This document shows, piece by piece, positions 1 through 7,671 of a stretch of DNA of 64,000 nt. A program made the translations under genes and the position numbers. Under the pieces are notes generated by a model that saw nothing but the letters and a program-made list of their open reading frames with translations, did not search any database and was not told the origin of the DNA. The stretch comes from an uncultured bacterium. GTDB lineage: Bacteria > Actinomycetota > Coriobacteriia > Coriobacteriales > Coriobacteriaceae. The stretch is taken from assembly GCA_905215385.1 (NCBI GenBank), contig CAJMPY010000009.1:22260-86259 (forward strand), given 5' to 3'. Within the stretch, counting starts at the first letter, position 1. Every line of letters begins with the position of its first letter.

Positions 1-91
1 CGCCGTTATGCGCGAGTACGGCAACCAGATCGCCGAGGCCCGTCAGCACCCGCTGACCATGCGTCGCTACATGTGGAAGCTTTCCTACTAA
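1..91 (+). CDS. SIS-domain sugar-phosphate deglycase/isomerase, C-terminal fragment
   Basis: Only the last 29 codons lie in the window; the gene begins upstream. The visible tail ends with HPLTMRRYMWKLSY. This matches in pattern the ends of the two complete SIS proteins here (HPLTTRRYYHQMNY at 18092 and PEIRRYMGIEQY at 7291). I therefore assign it to the same FrlB/GfrF-like SIS family, which cleaves phosphorylated Amadori products such as fructoselysine-6-phosphate. The family assignment rests on this short tail only. A strong terminator follows at 126-156. Confidence 0.6.
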   Translation, partial: AVMREYGNQIAEARQHPLTMRRYMWKLSY

Positions 92-125
92 TCACAAGTA
101 AGTAGACCTTACAGGTTGATTGAGA

Positions 126-156
126 GGGGATGGGGTTTTGCCCCGTCCCCTTTTTT
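126..156 (+). terminator. Rho-independent terminator after the SIS fragment
   Basis: A GGGGATGGGG arm pairs with CCCCGTCCCC across a short TTTTG loop and is followed by six T residues. It lies 35 bases after the stop of the partial SIS gene. Confidence 0.85.
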
Positions 157-190
157 GCTTTGGGGAGGGCGTGTCTGTCGCGTCGCAAAA

Positions 191-237
191 CACCAGATAA
201 AACCTACCAAAATAAACCTGTCCCTTTTCGGCAGGTG
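191..237. repeat. REP-like imperfect palindrome (GGGACAGGTTTATTTTGG type)
   Basis: On the minus strand this reads AAAAGGGACAGGTTTATTTT followed by GGTAGGTTTTATCTGG. The same sequence occurs in the other orientation at 10443-10482. One end runs directly into the ribosome-binding site of the HAD gene. The element shares the GGGACAGG core with the elements at 10499-10538 and 11239-11276. Confidence 0.7.
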
Positions 238-250
238 GGAGGAGATGCGT

Positions 251-880
251 ATGATTAAGGCAGTGCTGTTTGACATGGACGGCGTGCTGGTCGATACCGA
301 GTGGTTCTACAACCGCCGTCGCGTGGCGTTTATGGAAGAGAAGGGGTTCCATTTTGACGAGATCCCCGATCTTTCGGGGTCTAACGAGCCTGCCATTTGG
401 AAGTCGCTGGTGCCCGACGATATTGAGCTGCGCGAGCGTCTGCGCGTGGAGTACAAGCAGGTCTACAGCCCGGTTCACCCCGTTCCGTATGCCGAGCTGC
501 TCAACGAGCAGACGGAGCCGGTGATGCGCGAGCTGCACGAGCGCGGCGTGAAGTGCGCCATCGCAAGCTCGTCCTATCGTGAGCTCATTGACGAGCTGGT
601 TGAGATTGCCGGTATCGCCGACGTGCTGGACTACACCATCAGCGGTCACGAGTGCAGTGCGTTTAAGCCCGACCCCGAGATCTACCTGCGTGCCATGAAG
701 GCGCTGGGAGTTGACCCCGCCGAGTGCCTGGTTATCGAGGACTCGCCTTTGGGTATCGAGGCCGGCAAGCGCTCCGGCGCCCGCGTCCTGGCACTGCGTC
801 CGCATGAGGGCGTCAACCTGGACCAGTCCGCCGCCGACGTCGTCATCGACAACCTGAGCGACATTTTGGCCGCTCTGTAG
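251..880 (+). CDS. HAD-superfamily phosphatase / beta-phosphoglucomutase-like
   Basis: This is a 209-residue cytosolic HAD hydrolase of subfamily IA. All four HAD motifs are visible: DMDGVLVDTE near the N-terminus (nucleophile D8, acid/base D10), the ASSS motif II, Lys in FKPDP, and IEDSPLG for Mg2+ binding. A helical cap lies between motifs I and II. Such enzymes dephosphorylate sugar phosphates or interconvert phosphoglucose; the substrate cannot be read from sequence. The ATG at 251 is preferred because GGAGG lies 8 bases upstream. The ATG at 245 would be too close, and the longer open frame back to 116 runs through the terminator and repeat. A role in sugar-phosphate housekeeping near the SIS gene is inference. 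Confidence 0.88.
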   Translation: MIKAVLFDMDGVLVDTEWFYNRRRVAFMEEKGFHFDEIPDLSGSNEPAIWKSLVPDDIELRERLRVEYKQVYSPVHPVPYAELLNEQTEPVMRELHERGVKCAIASSSYRELIDELVEIAGIADVLDYTISGHECSAFKPDPEIYLRAMKALGVDPAECLVIEDSPLGIEAGKRSGARVLALRPHEGVNLDQSAADVVIDNLSDILAAL

Positions 881-977
881 TGTCAATCCACCGCGAGAAG
901 CACTGGTTCACGCGTCATTTGCTGCGGATTGGCTTAATTTGTCATCTATTTGGATCCGTTTGGCTTCGATTCGGACT

Positions 978-1096
978 AAGTGAGTAGACTTTTTGGTGCA
1001 GGACGAGCACAAAGCGCATCTGCTCTAGTAAAACCGCAGGTCACAGGGGTGGCGGTTTTGGGTGTGCTCTGCAGATCGCGTAAAGTCTACTCACTT
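978..1096. repeat. Long palindromic element with AAGTGAGTAGACTTT arms
   Basis: AAGTGAGTAGACTTT at 978-992 is repeated as a perfect reverse complement at 1082-1096. About 90 bp lie between them, with GGTTTTG/CAAAACC-like sub-structure. A related half (ACAAGTAAGTAGACCTT) lies at 94-110. The element fills the 354-bp gap between the HAD and YitT genes, where no gene was found. Confidence 0.75.
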
Positions 1097-1234
1097 GTAA
1101 TTTGGGCCTTTGGTCGTGGGGTTGCTGGTCCCGCTTTGGTTGTCGAGAGAGGGTGAATTGAGGTGCCCCCGCATGCTCCATGCTACAATCGCGGCCACGC
1201 CCCACAACTACATCTGCCTTCGAAAGGAGCCTAC

Positions 1235-2242
1235 GTGGCGAACGCCATCGATCAGCTCACGGACCGCGTGCTCGTGCTCGGCCGCCTCACCATCGTTCGC
1301 CGCGCCATTACTGCCGTGGCGGTCACCATTTCTGCCGTTCTCCAGACATTCCTGATCCAGGCGTTCATTCAACCCGCCGACCTGCTTCCGAGCGGCCTTA
1401 CCGGCGTCGCGGTCCTGCTCGATCGCGTTACCTCGCTCGGTGGCGTTCACATCGACATCTCGCTCGGTATGCTCGCGCTCAACATCCCCGTGGCGCTCCT
1501 ATGCTGGAGCGGCATTAGCAAGCGTTTCGTCATCTTCTCGATGACGCAGGTCGTGCTCTCGTCGCTGTTCCTCAACGTCTTTCACTTCGCGCCGTTTTTG
1601 GGCGACAAGATCATGCTAATCATTTTTGGCGGCGTGGTCTCGGGTCTGGGCGCTGCCATCGCGCTTAAGTCCGGCGCATCTACCGGCGGCACCGACTTTA
1701 TCGCGCTGTGGGTCTCCAACCACACGGGTAAGACCATCTGGGGTGTCATCTTTGGTTTCAACTGCTTTATCCTGGCGATCTTTGGCTTTATGTTTGGCTG
1801 GGATAACGCGGCGTACTCCATAGTGTTCCAGTTTATTTCGACCAAGACCATCGACAGCTTCTATCATCGCTACGACCGTGTGACGCTGCAGATCACAACG
1901 CGCAAGGCAGACGAGGTCATGACCGCCTATGTTGACCATTTTCAGCATGGTATTAGCTGCGCCGAGGTCATCGGCGGATACAGCCGTGAAAAGATGTACC
2001 TGCTGCACACCGTTGTCTCGACCTACGAGAGCCAGGACATTATCAAGCTAGTGTGCGACATTGATCCCGGTGCCGTGATCAACGTGTTCCACACGCTCAG
2101 CTTTGTGGGCGGCTGGTGGGGCGGTCATGTCGACGAGCCCATGCCCACGGCCGTGCCCGATCCCGACAAGCCCGCGCGCATGGCCAGCAGGCAGGCGCGC
2201 CTCATCGATCAGGACAGCCTGCAACAGGACGACGGCAGGTAA
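1235..2242 (+). CDS. YitT family membrane protein (DUF161 + DUF2179)
   Basis: This is a 335-residue integral membrane protein. Its N-terminal half carries about five hydrophobic segments, starting near TISAVLQTFLIQAFIQP, with the typical YitT glycine-rich stretch GLGAAIALKSGASTGGTDF. The C-terminal soluble part resembles DUF2179 and is followed by a charged tail. The family is widespread in Firmicutes and Actinobacteria and has no firmly established function. The GTG at 1235 is chosen because AAAGGAG lies 5 bases upstream; an ATG-initiated extension to 1163 lacks a ribosome-binding site. It appears to be a single-gene unit. Confidence 0.88.
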   Translation: MANAIDQLTDRVLVLGRLTIVRRAITAVAVTISAVLQTFLIQAFIQPADLLPSGLTGVAVLLDRVTSLGGVHIDISLGMLALNIPVALLCWSGISKRFVIFSMTQVVLSSLFLNVFHFAPFLGDKIMLIIFGGVVSGLGAAIALKSGASTGGTDFIALWVSNHTGKTIWGVIFGFNCFILAIFGFMFGWDNAAYSIVFQFISTKTIDSFYHRYDRVTLQITTRKADEVMTAYVDHFQHGISCAEVIGGYSREKMYLLHTVVSTYESQDIIKLVCDIDPGAVINVFHTLSFVGGWWGGHVDEPMPTAVPDPDKPARMASRQARLIDQDSLQQDDGR

Positions 2243-2346
2243 GGATTTGCTGTATGCGGTGTATCGTTTTATCATTATGAGGTAACATGAAACTAGACGT
2301 TATATACGTATTAGTTATTTCAATATTTCGATAAGAGTGATTAGAT

Positions 2347-3066
2347 ATGCCTGCACCCAAAAATGCACCGCTTTACCAGCAGATTTACGACGAGATCAAG
2401 GATGCGATCGAGAAAGGTGTTTATGCACCCAAGGAGCGTATTCCGTCCGAGCTCGAGCTAGCCGAGCAGTACGAGGTGAGCCGAATTACGGTGCGTCGCG
2501 CCGTCGAGGAGCTGTGCTCCGATGGCTACCTGGTTAAGCAGCAGGGCCGTGGCACCTTTGTTTCCACGCCGCACATCAATCGCCAATTTCACGCCTCGAC
2601 GCTGCAGACGTTTACCGCGCTGTGTGCCGGCAACGGCATGAAGGCCGGTGCGCACGTGATCGATCGCCAGATTGTGCCGGCGCGCCAAAACGAGATGGAG
2701 TTCTTTGGCCTGCAGAAGGATGCGCTGCTGCTGCACATCAAGCGCGTGCGTACTGCCGACGGCGAGCCCATCTTTGAAGAGAACATCTTTGTGCCGTTTG
2801 ACGCCTACCGTGAGCTGTTGACGGCCGATCTTGAGGACAAGTCGATTTTTGCCGAGGTCGAGCGTGTTGGCGGAACGCCGATTGTCTCGGTTGGTTACCG
2901 TACGGTCGAAGCCGTTCGCGCCAACGCCGAGCAGGCGGCTGAGCTGGGCATTGCTCCGCACGATCCGCTGCTCAACCTGCGCGCCGGCTTTATCGGACCC
3001 AATGGCGAGCCGGTCCTGATGGGTAAGCAGTACTACGTGGGATCGCGCTACGTTATGGTCATGTAA
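2347..3066 (+). CDS. GntR-family transcriptional regulator (HutC/UTRA type)
   Basis: This is a 239-residue regulator. The N-terminal winged helix (residues ~5-75) contains the family signature PSELELAEQYEVSRITVRRA, then the wing QQGRGTFV. A C-terminal UTRA effector-binding domain (~95-235) ends in YYVGSRYVMVM. HutC-type members bind sugar phosphates or amino-sugar ligands. It is a paralogue of the regulator at 5423-6178, with the same signature segments and the same ending GSRYV. It stands alone, directly before a hairpin (3067-3094). The target is unknown; the downstream or neighbouring SIS deglycase genes are the obvious candidates by analogy with frlR. Confidence 0.9.
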   Translation: MPAPKNAPLYQQIYDEIKDAIEKGVYAPKERIPSELELAEQYEVSRITVRRAVEELCSDGYLVKQQGRGTFVSTPHINRQFHASTLQTFTALCAGNGMKAGAHVIDRQIVPARQNEMEFFGLQKDALLLHIKRVRTADGEPIFEENIFVPFDAYRELLTADLEDKSIFAEVERVGGTPIVSVGYRTVEAVRANAEQAAELGIAPHDPLLNLRAGFIGPNGEPVLMGKQYYVGSRYVMVM

Positions 3067-3094
3067 GTTACGCGGTTTTACCAAACCGCGTAAC
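3067..3094. repeat. 28-bp perfect hairpin, duplicated at 29469
   Basis: GTTACGCGGTTTT pairs with AAACCGCGTAAC. The identical 28 bases occur directly after glmM at 29469-29496, and both overlap or abut a stop codon. It may act as a transcript-end hairpin, although no T-tract follows. A further hairpin, CCGCCGTTC/GAACGGCGG, lies at 3119-3138. Confidence 0.7.
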
Positions 3095-3145
3095 GGGCCG
3101 ACGCTGCGCCCTTGGTTCCGCCGTTCTAACGAACGGCGGACCGGT

Positions 3146-3260
3146 CGACGCTGCAAACGCCCCTAAGCGGCAATCTGACGTTCAATCGTCGGTCGCGTAC
3201 CGAAGTACGCTTCCCTCCTCTTTCACGTCACCTTGCTCGCTTAGGGGCGTTTTCGCTGAC
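3146..3260. repeat. Modular nested palindrome, copy 1
   Basis: The outer arms are AAACGCCCCTAAGCG and CGCTTAGGGGCGTTTT. The inner part contains CAATCGTCGGTCGCGTACC and AAGTACGC. The outer sequence recurs at 29501-29617 with a different inner hairpin, and the inner sequence recurs at 32836-32880 inside different outer arms. Confidence 0.8.
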
Positions 3261-3301
3261 TTATGCTCAACCTGCGACGTTTCCACGCCTGTCAAGAGCT
3301 T

Positions 3302-3355
3302 AGCCGTTGGGGACGTTCTTAAACGACTAGTCATTCAAGAACGTCCCCAACGGCT
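3302..3355. repeat. GGGGACGTTCTT palindrome, 19-bp perfect arms
   Basis: AGCCGTTGGGGACGTTCTT at 3302-3320 is mirrored exactly at 3337-3355 with a 16-base loop. No gene lies between 3067 and 3446; this gap is filled by three palindromic elements. The GGGGAC core resembles the other REP-like elements of the window. Confidence 0.85.
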
Positions 3356-3446
3356 ACCCGCAGAATGAGCGTGGCTGACAGCCGTACGGCAGCGGTCCGC
3401 GTGGCGGCGTATAATCGGCGGCAGATGACTTGGACGTTAGGAAACC

Positions 3447-5420
3447 ATGACCGAAAGCATGCAGCAGATGGCGCTCGACACGCTCGGCGCCTATTTTGGC
3501 TACACCTCGTTTCGCCCGGGGCAGGACCGCATGGTCGATGCGATCCTTGCCGGTCGCGACGCGCTGGGCGTTATGCCCACGGGCGCCGGCAAGTCCATTT
3601 GCTACCAGGTGCCCGCGCTCATGCTGCCCGGTATCACCTTTGTGGTGAGTCCGCTGCTGTCGCTTATGGAGGATCAGACCCGTGCGTTGCTCGCGGCGGG
3701 TGCGCGACCCAGCTATCTCAACTCCAGCCTTACGCCGGCTCAGCAAAATACCGTGCTCAAACGTGCTCGTGAGGGGCGCTACCAGCTTATGTACGTGGCG
3801 CCCGAGCGCCTGCTCGAGCCGCGCTTTTTAGCCTTTGCGCAGGAGGCCGCGGCGGACGGCGGCATTGGCGTGCCGCTCGTGGCCATTGACGAGGCCCATT
3901 GCGTGAGCCAGTGGGGCCAGGATTTCCGCCCCGCCTATCTGCAGATTCGCGAGTTCATCGATTCCCTGCCGCGGCGTCCCATCGTGGCGGCCTTTACCGC
4001 TACGGCGACCGAGCGCGTGCGCACGGACATTCAGCAGATGCTCGGTCTGCAAAACCCTGCGACGGTGGTGACGGGCTTCGATCGCAAGAACCTCTACTTT
4101 GGCTGCGAGGAGATGGGCGACAAGGCCAAGGCCGCGTGGGTGCGCGACTATGTGATCGCGCATTCGAGCGAGAGCGGCATCGTGTATTGCTCGACCCGCA
4201 AGACCGTCGATGCGCTGGCAGGAGAGCTTACCGAGGCTCTGGGCCCCAGCGGCATTCGCGTGGGCCGCTACCATGCCGGCATGGGTAATGACGCCCGCCG
4301 CCAAAGCCAGCGCGCCTTTATCGACGACGATATTCAGGTGATGGTTGCCACCAACGCCTTTGGCATGGGCATCGACAAGCCCAACGTGCGCTACGTGATC
4401 CACAACAACGTGCCCGAGAGCATCGAGGCCTACTACCAAGAGGCGGGACGCGCCGGCCGCGATGGCGATCCGGCCAGCTGTCACCTGCTGTGGAACGGAA
4501 ACGATTTTCGAATGCGTCGCTTCTTGATCGACCGCGGCGATGCGGCCGACGAGGCGCTCGACGACGAGCAACGCGCGTGGGCGCTCCAAAATCGATATCG
4601 CCTGCTCAGCCAGATGGAGGGCTACTGCAATACCACCGGCTGTCTGCGCGAATACATGCTGCGCTACTTTGGCGACGAGGCTGCAGCCGAGCATGCGGCT
4701 GCGGGCGGCGCCGCCACGGACGACGCCGAGGGCTGCGGCAACTGCAGCAACTGCCTCACGCAGTTCGAGGTCGAGGACGTCACCGATATGGCCCGCGCCG
4801 CCGTGCGCTACGTCGCCACGCGCCCCATGCGCTTTGGCAAGTCGCTCATCGCCGACGTGCTCCACGGCGGCAACACCGAGCGCATTCGCCAGATGCATCT
4901 GGACGAGGACTGCGGCTATGGTGAGCTGTCGAGCGAATCGGTCGGGCGCATCAAGGACATCATCGGCCAGCTGTGCGGCCGCGGTTATTTGGCCACCTCG
5001 CAGGGGCAATACCCGGTCGTGGGTCTGGGACCGCGTGCCGGCGAGGTCGAGGACGAGGCGTTTGCCTTTACCGTTAAGCGCCGCGCGTCCAAGCGCAAGG
5101 CCTCGGCACGCGCCCGCCGTGCGGTGGATCTGCTGCGCGAGGAGGCCGAGCTGGATCAGCGCCCGCGCGTTGGCGACGATGCCGAGCTGTTCGAGCGCCT
5201 GCGCGCCCTGCGCAAGGAAATCTCGACCGAGCTCGAGATGGCGCCGTACATGGTCTTTTCCGACAAGGCCCTGCGCGGCCTGTGCCGCCTGCGCCCGCAG
5301 ACGCGCGACGAGCTTATCCAGGTCAACGGCATCGGCGAGAAAAAGGCCGACGCCTTTGGCGAGCAGTTTATGGCGGCGATTGAAGAGTTTGAGTCCGAGC
5401 ATGCGCGGGATGGAGCGTAA
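3447..5420 (+). CDS. recQ: ATP-dependent DNA helicase RecQ
   Basis: This is a 657-residue superfamily 2 3'-5' DNA helicase for recombination and fork repair. Visible features are the Q-motif region FRPGQ (~23), Walker A MPTGAGKS (43-50), DEAH box (148-151) with the RecQ aromatic-loop sequence HCVSQWGQDFRP, and motif VI with QEAGRAGRDG. Zinc-binding cysteines are YCNTTGC and CGNCSNC. An RQC winged helix follows, and an HRDC domain lies at the C-terminus (ALRGLCRLRP onwards). Length and domain order are normal. The start has a modest upstream GTTAGGAAACC. The next gene begins two bases after the stop, so recQ and the GntR gene are probably co-transcribed. Confidence 0.97.
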   Translation: MTESMQQMALDTLGAYFGYTSFRPGQDRMVDAILAGRDALGVMPTGAGKSICYQVPALMLPGITFVVSPLLSLMEDQTRALLAAGARPSYLNSSLTPAQQNTVLKRAREGRYQLMYVAPERLLEPRFLAFAQEAAADGGIGVPLVAIDEAHCVSQWGQDFRPAYLQIREFIDSLPRRPIVAAFTATATERVRTDIQQMLGLQNPATVVTGFDRKNLYFGCEEMGDKAKAAWVRDYVIAHSSESGIVYCSTRKTVDALAGELTEALGPSGIRVGRYHAGMGNDARRQSQRAFIDDDIQVMVATNAFGMGIDKPNVRYVIHNNVPESIEAYYQEAGRAGRDGDPASCHLLWNGNDFRMRRFLIDRGDAADEALDDEQRAWALQNRYRLLSQMEGYCNTTGCLREYMLRYFGDEAAAEHAAAGGAATDDAEGCGNCSNCLTQFEVEDVTDMARAAVRYVATRPMRFGKSLIADVLHGGNTERIRQMHLDEDCGYGELSSESVGRIKDIIGQLCGRGYLATSQGQYPVVGLGPRAGEVEDEAFAFTVKRRASKRKASARARRAVDLLREEAELDQRPRVGDDAELFERLRALRKEISTELEMAPYMVFSDKALRGLCRLRPQTRDELIQVNGIGEKKADAFGEQFMAAIEEFESEHARDGA

Positions 5421-5422
5421 CG

Positions 5423-6178
5423 ATGGCAACCGACGATAAAACCGACCGCGCTGGCGTATCCGCCGTGCCGCTGTACCAGCAGGTCATGGACGACCTGAAG
5501 GGCGAGATCGCGCGCGGCGTGTACGCGGCCGGCTCGCGCATTCCTTCCGAGATGGAGCTCGCGAAGTCCTACGGCGTGGGGCGCATCACCGTACGCCGTG
5601 CCATCGAGGAGCTGTCGCGCGCGGGCTACCTCAACCGCCAGCAGGGGAGGGGCACCTTTGTATGCGCTCCCAAGCTCAAGCGCAAGATTCGCCAGAAGGG
5701 CGACGTCCAGAGCTTTACTGAGGGTTGTGCTGCCAACGACATGGTGCCCGGAGCGCGCCTGGTATCGCGCACGGTGGTCGCGGCGACGCACGAGGATGCG
5801 GCGTTCTTTGGCGTGGAGCCCGGCTGCGAGCTCATCGTGGTCGAGCGCGTGCGCACGGCCGACGGCATCCCCGTCATGCTCGAGAACAACGCCTTTGTGC
5901 TGGCCGACCATCCCTACCTGCAGACGCTTGCCGACGAGGACCTCGCCGATAACTCGATCTTTGCGCTCGTCGCCGAGCATTCGGGCCGCGCGCCGCTCAA
6001 GTCCGACCCCTGTACCGTGGAGATTGCGCTTGCCGATGCCCAGGCGGCCCCGCTGCTGGAGGTGCCGGTCGGCGAGCCGCTCTTCTATATGGAGGCGTAC
6101 TTTACCGATGCGGACGGGCGGCCCCTGCTGCTCGGGCGTCAAAAGATCGTGGGCTCGCGCTACGTGTTCGACATCTAA
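5423..6178 (+). CDS. GntR-family transcriptional regulator (HutC/UTRA type)
   Basis: This is a 251-residue regulator with a winged helix at ~12-85 (PSEMELAKSYGVGRITVRRA, QQGRGTFV) and a UTRA ligand domain at ~105-248 ending GSRYVFDI. It starts 2 bases after recQ, with its ribosome-binding site (GGATGGAG) inside the recQ end. It lies just upstream of the SIS-domain gene at 6323. The intergenic region between them carries a 16-bp direct repeat that may be its operator. By analogy with FrlR it probably senses a phosphorylated Amadori compound; this is inference. Confidence 0.9.
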   Translation: MATDDKTDRAGVSAVPLYQQVMDDLKGEIARGVYAAGSRIPSEMELAKSYGVGRITVRRAIEELSRAGYLNRQQGRGTFVCAPKLKRKIRQKGDVQSFTEGCAANDMVPGARLVSRTVVAATHEDAAFFGVEPGCELIVVERVRTADGIPVMLENNAFVLADHPYLQTLADEDLADNSIFALVAEHSGRAPLKSDPCTVEIALADAQAAPLLEVPVGEPLFYMEAYFTDADGRPLLLGRQKIVGSRYVFDI

Positions 6179-6188
6179 CGTCCATAGA

Positions 6189-6266
6189 TAGAACAACATA
6201 GAACAAATTTGCTGAAATGACTTCACGGGCACCTGCTTGCATGCTATAAATAGAACAACATAGAAC
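6189..6266 (+). promoter_or_regulatory. Direct repeat TAGAACAACATAGAAC, putative operator
   Basis: The 16-mer TAGAACAACATAGAAC occurs exactly at 6189-6204 and 6251-6266, and each copy is itself two TAGAAC half-sites four bases apart. A TATAAA sequence (6245-6250) abuts the second copy and could be a -10 box. The position between a GntR gene and its likely target supports an operator role, which is inferred. Confidence 0.6.
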
Positions 6267-6322
6267 GACTGCAGGTACGAGCTGCCGTCGTCCAAAGCCG
6301 CCACACAAGGAGGAGCGTCACC

Positions 6323-7291
6323 GTGAACGCACACGATCTGATTCAGGAAATTATCGAGCGCAAGGGTAAGATTGAGAACGTCTTTTGGATCGCCTGCGGC
6401 GGTTCGATGATCGACTTAATGCCGGCCAACGAGCTACTCAAGCGCGAGGCCACTACGTTTGCCTCGACGGTCTACACCGCGCGCGAGTTTTGCCTGATGG
6501 CCCCCAAGAGCCTGGGGCCGAAGTCGCTCGTCGTCGCCTGCAGCCACAGCGGTAACACGCAGGAGGTCGTCGACGGTTGCGAGATGGCGCTGGCTGCCGG
6601 TGCCGAGGTCGTGACTATGACCGACTATGCGGGTTCCAAGATCGACAACGGCAAGTGGACCACCTGGGTCTATCCGTGGGGCAAGGGCGAGTCGCAGGCC
6701 GAGGTCCCGCAGGGCATTGGCGTGCTAATGGCTGCCGAGCTGCTCGACCAGCAGGAGGGCTACGAGGCGCTCGCCGACATGTATGCCGGCCTTAAGCAGA
6801 TGGACGCGCTGCTGCCCGCCGCCCGCGAGAAGGTCAACGCCGAGCTGGGCGATCGCTTTGCCGAGCTCTGCCAGCAGCACAAGTTCTTCTATATCCTGGG
6901 CTCCGGCCCCAACTTTAGCCAGACCTATGCCATGGCCATCTGCTCGCTCATGGAGATGCAGTGGCAGCACTGCTGCTACATCCACTCCGGCGAGTACTTC
7001 CACGGCCCGTTCGAGGCTACCGAGCCCGGCGTGTTCTACTTTGTGCAGCTCGGATCGGGCGAGTGTCGCCCCATGGAGGAGCGCGCGCTGGCGTTCCTCA
7101 ACACGCACACCGACACGATCATGGTGCTCGACGCACTCGAGTACGGCGTGGGCGACGTGCCTGCCAGCGTGCGTTCGTACCTGGAGCCAATCTTCTTCTA
7201 CGCGATGAGCTGCGAGCTGCGCGCAGCCCGCGGTAAGGCGTTCGACCACAGCCCCGAGATTCGTCGCTACATGGGCATCGAGCAGTACTAG
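6323..7291 (+). CDS. SIS-domain protein, FrlB-like fructosamine-6-phosphate deglycase
   Basis: This is a 322-residue protein with two SIS (sugar isomerase) domains. The first (~30-150) has IACGGS and the phosphosugar-binding SHSGNTQE loop. The second (~175-300) contains ILGSGPN and the family-typical HSGEYFHGPFE with the catalytic-region Glu/His. The family hydrolyses fructoselysine-6-phosphate or related sugar-amine phosphates to glucose-6-phosphate and the amine. The start is a GTG with AAGGAGGAGC upstream. It is preceded by a GntR gene and a repeat-type operator and followed by a terminator. No transporter is adjacent, unlike the copy at 17058. Substrate is inferred. Confidence 0.85.
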   Translation: MNAHDLIQEIIERKGKIENVFWIACGGSMIDLMPANELLKREATTFASTVYTAREFCLMAPKSLGPKSLVVACSHSGNTQEVVDGCEMALAAGAEVVTMTDYAGSKIDNGKWTTWVYPWGKGESQAEVPQGIGVLMAAELLDQQEGYEALADMYAGLKQMDALLPAAREKVNAELGDRFAELCQQHKFFYILGSGPNFSQTYAMAICSLMEMQWQHCCYIHSGEYFHGPFEATEPGVFYFVQLGSGECRPMEERALAFLNTHTDTIMVLDALEYGVGDVPASVRSYLEPIFFYAMSCELRAARGKAFDHSPEIRRYMGIEQY

Positions 7292-7314
7292 GTACCGGGA
7301 ATTATCTTTTTTGA

Positions 7315-7345
7315 CGGGGTCTGCGCTGCGCGCGGGCCCCTTTTT
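7315..7345 (+). terminator. Rho-independent terminator
   Basis: GGGGTCTGCGC pairs imperfectly with GCGCGGGCCCC and is followed by TTTTT, 24 bases after the SIS stop. Confidence 0.7.
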
Positions 7346-7384
7346 GCGTTGTGGCGGCCGGATTCGTGTCTGCGCGAAAACGAA

Positions 7385-7558
7385 GTCTAATACTTTTCCG
7401 CGAAGTGAACGACCTATTTTGGACCTCCGAAGCATCGACATTTTTTGGCGCCAAAACCGCAGGAAAATCTTAATGAAACCGCAGGAAATGGTTCCCATAA
7501 AGTGTCGATGCTTCGGGGGCTCATTTTTGCTCGTTCACTTCGCGGAAAAGTATTAGAC
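7385..7558. repeat. Long nested palindrome with 28-bp perfect arms
   Basis: The arm at 7385-7412 (starting GTCTAATACTTTTCCGCG) is mirrored perfectly at 7531-7558. Nested inside, CCGAAGCATCGAC near 7428 is mirrored by GTCGATGCTTCGG near 7503. The central portion contains two CCGCAGGAAA direct repeats. This element occupies most of the 380-bp gap between the SIS and dehydrogenase genes, and no gene was seen there. Confidence 0.85.
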
Positions 7559-7588
7559 CTAAATTTGTAAGCGTGTCGTGTGAGCCAA

Positions 7589-7629
7589 AAAGCGGGCCGC
7601 GCCGATGGGTTTCCGGCGCGGCCCGCTTT
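7589..7629. terminator. Bidirectional terminator
   Basis: AAAGCGGGCCGCGCC pairs perfectly with GGCGCGGCCCGCTTT around an 11-base loop. Its A/T flanks suit termination of the minus-strand dehydrogenase gene. Confidence 0.85.
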
Positions 7630-7671
7630 ACATGGCGTCCGTATGGGCGAGGTGTCGCGTCAAGCGGCGGC

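Noticed and set aside
116..250. N-terminal extension of the HAD protein back to 116
   Set aside because: It runs through a terminator and a REP-like element and has no matching family sequence.
3828..5429. 533-residue frame opposite recQ
   Set aside because: It is a shadow of recQ with no domain pattern.
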